Shown here piece after piece: positions 60,187 to 64,000 of a DNA stretch of 64,000 nt. How positions within the stretch are numbered: the stretch's first letter is position 1; every line of letters starts with the position of its first letter. This DNA comes from Chiridota heheva. Taxonomy: Eukaryota > Echinodermata > Holothuroidea > Apodida > Chiridotidae. The stretch covers positions 107,501-171,500 of the forward strand of contig JAIGNY010004303.1 of assembly GCA_020152595.1 (NCBI GenBank). The letters run 5' to 3'. The notes under the pieces are model-generated. The model did no database searches. It was not told where the DNA came from and saw nothing but the letters and a program-made list of their open reading frames with translations. A program made the translations under genes and the position numbers.

Positions 60187-61728
60187 ACTGAAGTTATAGC
60201 CTATGCATTATTCAATCATATTGCAGTATTATCAGACAATGGTGCTGCCATTCATGGGGTTGACTTAAACTTGGTGATTTAATAGTAAAACACTTGCTTT
60301 GCAAGAGGTGTGGGTCCAAATCTCACCCAAGTCCTATACTCCATGTTTGTTCAGTACCGAAGCATGATCTGTAGCTACAAGGATGCCACGAGGTTTTGTG
60401 GGGCTCGAGGCAAAATATCAAATTGGGAGCTGGTGGGATCCAAAGGAGGAGGGGGAGGGGGGCGTGACATCAAAAAAAAGAGTCATCGGTCCATCTAAAA
60501 ACAAAAAGCATTGGGTGGAATTGAAGTCACAAAATAGGTTTTATAGCTACTCTATATTTGCTTTTTATTATTGTTTCTTTGTTAATTTTGGGGTCCTTAT
60601 AATTGTGCTGTGGGGCTGCTCAATGAAGGGGCACGGGGCAACTTGTCCCTATGCCCTACCCTCTCTTCAGGCCTGTATAGCTGCTTTTGTATCATGCCAT
60701 TGTATACCATTGTATTCAATTAAAAGTCTATGGATTATATTTCCTCAATGTAACCCCTCATCCCTTTGATCTCTAATGGTCACATTTCCCTAACTTAAGG
60801 TTGGTAGCATCTGTGCCATCGTGGCCGAAGGAGTATGTATTGTTTAAATTGTATCGTTCTTTATCAGAAAGATCCAGAATTCATTTTATACACTTTGTTC
60901 TACGAAGACTGCAAGTGCTTGGCTAATCACCCTTGCCTAAAAAAGGAATTCACCATCAACATAATGTTCTGTTCTCAGTTAAAAGGGGCTGGCGACCAAA
61001 AATTAATTAGTACGCTGCTTTTTACCAGAAAAGTTGTATCCTGTCGCATTTCCCATGCTTTATTGTCATTGATACTTTCTTCACTCGCTGTGTACACAAA
61101 TTTTTTAACGTGAACGGTCAGTGTTCGCACTAGTTTCATGGAAAAAGAAAGGTTAAAAAAACTGAGAAGATCAGAACATTTGGGGCATTGTGAAAATGAA
61201 AACAAAGAATGAAGATTCTCTACTTTAGTGGATCTCCCTAAAAGCTTAGGTTATTTGTTATGAAAACTTCTTTCACTTCATGCAATACTTCCTTCAAGTA
61301 GCCTATCGCGCTTCCCTCTTCCTACTGAAAAATTAGAAGAGTCGAGCATCAGTTCTTGTTATTTATTCATTTTCATTTATTGCATTTCTTTTTTTCTTTT
61401 CTTTTCCTTTTTTTTTTTTTACTACATCGTGATGCAATAGAGTAATATATAAAAGTGTAGTGTAATGAAAAAATAAATGTCAATACAAACGATAAACAAT
61501 CCTAACAAATTAAAGGAGTTGTCCATGGATTTTTGTTCCGTCATATAGGATAGAGAAAAAGTTTAGAAACAAATTAGTGAAAATACTTTATCAATATATT
61601 ATTGCGTTCAGAATGTATATCAAGTTGAAGATGGAAAAAAATGTCACTCAAAAACACCTTGAATAGTTTGTTCTTGAGCAGAGTGATGCAAAATGCATTG
61701 ACATTTTCCAACACAAATGCCTATAAAG
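60187..61728. other. Non-coding stretch, nothing recognised
   Basis: Short frames without motifs. A T-rich run lies near 61,390-61,420. Confidence 0.4.
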
Positions 61729-62090
61729 AATCTTTAACATTCCTTGGCAACAATAAATTTCAAACGAGGAAGTACTACAAAGGGCTGATATCCAACTCCT
61801 CGGCGATGATGTCAGACAAAAGAAATGGAAGTTCATTGGGCACGTATTAGGGCACGAAGAAAACGACGACTGTGTGACAGCTCTAACATGGGCACCTGAT
61901 GGAAAGCGTAAAAGAGGGAGACCCAGCACGACTTGGAGGAGAACCGTTGAAAAGGAAAGAAACAAGGCAGGGTGAAAAACATGAAACGAAACCAAAATTG
62001 CTGCAGCCTGCAGGACTGAGTGAAAACATTGTGTAAAGGCCTTATGTACCACTTGGCACGAAGCAGCTAGGTAAGGTAAGAGTGACGATG
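61729..62090 (+). mobile_element. LINE reverse transcriptase C-terminal tail (RTE-like), with TGA stops
   Basis: The frame reads NEEVLQRADIQLLG, RQKKWKFIGHVLGHE, ALTWAPDGKRKRGRPSTTW and RRTVEKER, then a tail to TTWHEAAR. This is the conserved C-terminus of endonuclease-reverse transcriptases of RTE-type or related LINEs (WxxIGHVLR...ALxWxPxGKRxRGRPxxTWRR). Three TGA codons at 61,973, 61,982 and 62,021 stand where tryptophan is normally found, and one TAA precedes NEEVL. It is a dead fragment. Confidence 0.75.
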
Positions 62091-62990
62091 TCATAATTAA
62101 ATTCTAGCACTATTCTTATGTATTCCTTTATAAAGTCAATCCAAAGTTCTCTACATCATCAAACCCAAATTTTTGGTTCATAATGGTAGGAGTGAAATGC
62201 ATAATTTAAAAGAAAATATTTTGTAATTTTCTTGGTATACATTACTCTTTTTAAAAGAAAATATCCAGTCAATTTAGAATAAAAAATATATTAAAAAAAT
62301 GGCATCACAGATGTTGCCAATGTGCCACTTTTGGTCCAAAATTGAAAAATATTGAACATTTTATAACTTTAAAAGCTATTAACATTTTGTTGTATTATCA
62401 ACATGTGTCTTAATTTGTTCTCTATTATATATGAATTTAGACAAATCTATTATTCCTACTGTTCCTACTGTAGGGCCTACTGTTGGATTACATTAGATAT
62501 AATGGTTTTCCTGAAAACAGATAAAGAATGAGAACTTTGGGTGTTAATTGGGGGATCATTCCAGGCATCAATTACAGTTTCATTAGTTAAATCTATTAAC
62601 TGAATGCTAGTGCGACAAGGACAGCATTCTGCGGAATAGTCTGCAATAATTTGTAATGGTTTGGGAGTATTATTTTATCGTTTAGATTGTTGTGAAATTC
62701 ATATATTGATAACCCACTAATATCCAAATTGTGCGTGTGTGTGTTGCTAACATGCAAAATTCACGGGTGGTCCATTGGACCATGATACCTTTATTTCTGA
62801 AAATGTCAAACATACGTGTACATCCCTTCCCCTTGTGGCACCGTCACTGGCGATGGTGTTATAATTATATATCATAAAGTTATAATTATCATTATATGAT
62901 TATACATGATATTATATTTGAACCATACTAGATGGTTTTAAATGATTATCGGGTTTTCGTGATCATCACGTCCTGTAAGATAAAAATCAT
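62091..62990. other. AT-rich non-coding stretch, nothing recognised
   Basis: Contains short AT-rich palindromic stretches such as ATAATTATATATCATAAAGTTATAATTAT near 62,860 but no gene. Confidence 0.35.
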
Positions 62991-63009
62991 ACCAGAATAT
63001 AGGGAAAAT

Positions 63010-63060
63010 CTCAGAAGGGGGTCCAACCCTCTGCCCCCCTCCCTGGATCCGTCCTTGACT
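63010..63060 (-). mobile_element. Fragment of hAT-like terminus
   Basis: CCTGGATCCGTCC preceded by pyrimidine runs is the inverted form of the CAGTGGCGGATC-type end seen at 59,228, more degraded. Only the terminus is recognisable. Confidence 0.3.
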
Positions 63061-64000
63061 GGTCCTTGGTCACACCAATGAGGGGTGGTCAACACAGCTA
63101 CAGTATATATTAATAATTGTTTGGCTGTTTGGAGAGATGGATCATATATCAACGAAAGATTCAAAGAAACAATTATTTTTGCACTGAAAATACAACTTGA
63201 TTGTGTAAATATTCAACGAAGATTTATTTATATCTCAACTTTGGAGTCCAGACTGAATGGCCAAATTACTAAACTAGGGCCACAAAGTCAGCTATAGGGG
63301 ACAATACCCTCCCCAGGTTATTATATATATATTTTTTTTAAAGCATGTGGTGCAAGTGGGGTACAGCATGAAATACTTCAAAATGATTGCTTTTGGAATT
63401 GAGGTAAAGTGGGTGGGCCCTTGGGGGATAATTGTATTGTCATATATACCCCCGCCTCCTGGATCTACGTCTATGCTATTTAATAATATTTTTATGGCAC
63501 AACCCTCTTCCCGCACATATTTCAAAATGGTCCAACCGCATGCCCATGTTTCATTCTTGTACTTCCATACATCTGTGCCCCACCCTCGTGCCATTGGCGA
63601 TCCCTATACAAATATAGCTTCAGTGTACTAATAACATTTATTTGAAATTCTTGCCATGTCAGTCTATAGGCCTGAAATCACAATCATCATCTTAAATGCT
63701 ATTCGAAGGGCGGCATAATGCTTTTATGATACATTTCAACAAATTTGAAATTTAAGTAGATAACGCTTAAATGAAGCACTTAATTTTGCATGGCATAATT
63801 ATTTGTGCGGTATAAGAAAGGATGCAGACTTCTTCATTCCATCCAGTGGTGTAGAACCGTCCAGTTATGTTAAACCGGGAGGAGGGCACTCAGGACGGCC
63901 GCTGAACCCCAGAGCTATTTTCGAGGTTAAGAGGGGGGGGGGTGCCGCTCTGCCGGGACCATTCTTTCAGGGATCCCCAAACTCAATTTTAGGGACCTCG
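63061..64000. other. Right window edge, nothing firmly recognised
   Basis: No gene is seen. CCTGGATCTACGTC near 63,459 and CAGTGGTGTAG near 63,846, both beside homopolymer-rich stretches, may be further fragments of the same class of transposon ends. Confidence 0.3.

Overview
The window is animal nuclear DNA, not prokaryotic. It is AT-rich and has intron-bearing gene fragments, LINE, SINE and DNA-transposon remnants, long microsatellites and minisatellites, and kilobase-scale tandem repeats. The recurrent AGGCCTA motif, the L2-like LINE tail and the transposon mix suggest a marine invertebrate, perhaps an echinoderm or relative; that placement is an inference. I see no rRNA, tRNA, CRISPR or operon-like structure.

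Layout. 0-4 kb holds decayed 3' exons of a nicotinic-type Cys-loop receptor (minus strand) beside a 1-kb inverted-repeat transposon with a 5-bp target duplication. 4.9-7.1 kb holds two LINE 3' ends from different clades. 7-19 kb is mostly non-coding: two 18-bp minisatellite arrays with a palindromic module, a 482-bp MITE, several dispersed repeat pairs, a ~540-bp (TA)n tract and a ~310-bp tandem repeat. 19.5-24.5 kb is a two-unit tandem array of a ~2.43-kb repeat. 24.9-26.1 kb is a 15-bp minisatellite with a 360-bp higher-order repeat. 42.7-51.2 kb is a second, four-unit array of the same kilobase repeat. 59-64 kb holds two more LINE fragments and hAT-like terminus fragments.

The main biological content is a pair of related, diverged DNA-transposon genes. 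The better copy is a ~6.85-kb element at 51.9-58.8 kb with inverted termini and a possible 3-bp target duplication. It encodes one ~1,570-residue protein on the minus strand, with N-terminal zinc-binding modules, a large central domain, a FEN1/XPG-like nuclease with its acidic residues and helix-hairpin-helix retained, and a C-terminal CXC cysteine cluster. The closest class I know is the XPG-nuclease branch of the Academ superfamily. Its frame is broken only by single-base changes at short homopolymers, so the element may be intact in reality.

The second copy (27.9-42.0 kb, plus strand) is split by a 10.2-kb PIF/Harbinger-like insertion (29,919-40,096). That insertion has ~45-bp inverted termini and an ATT target duplication, and its removal restores the reading frame. 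It carries a HARBI1-like first exon, a tRNA-derived SINE with its own target duplications, and a broken THAP plus DDE transposase gene of ISL2EU/Harbinger type. The locus is therefore a layered nest of transposons. The two kilobase arrays share the same last-unit subtype and the same right flank, which points to duplication of the array followed by internal expansion.
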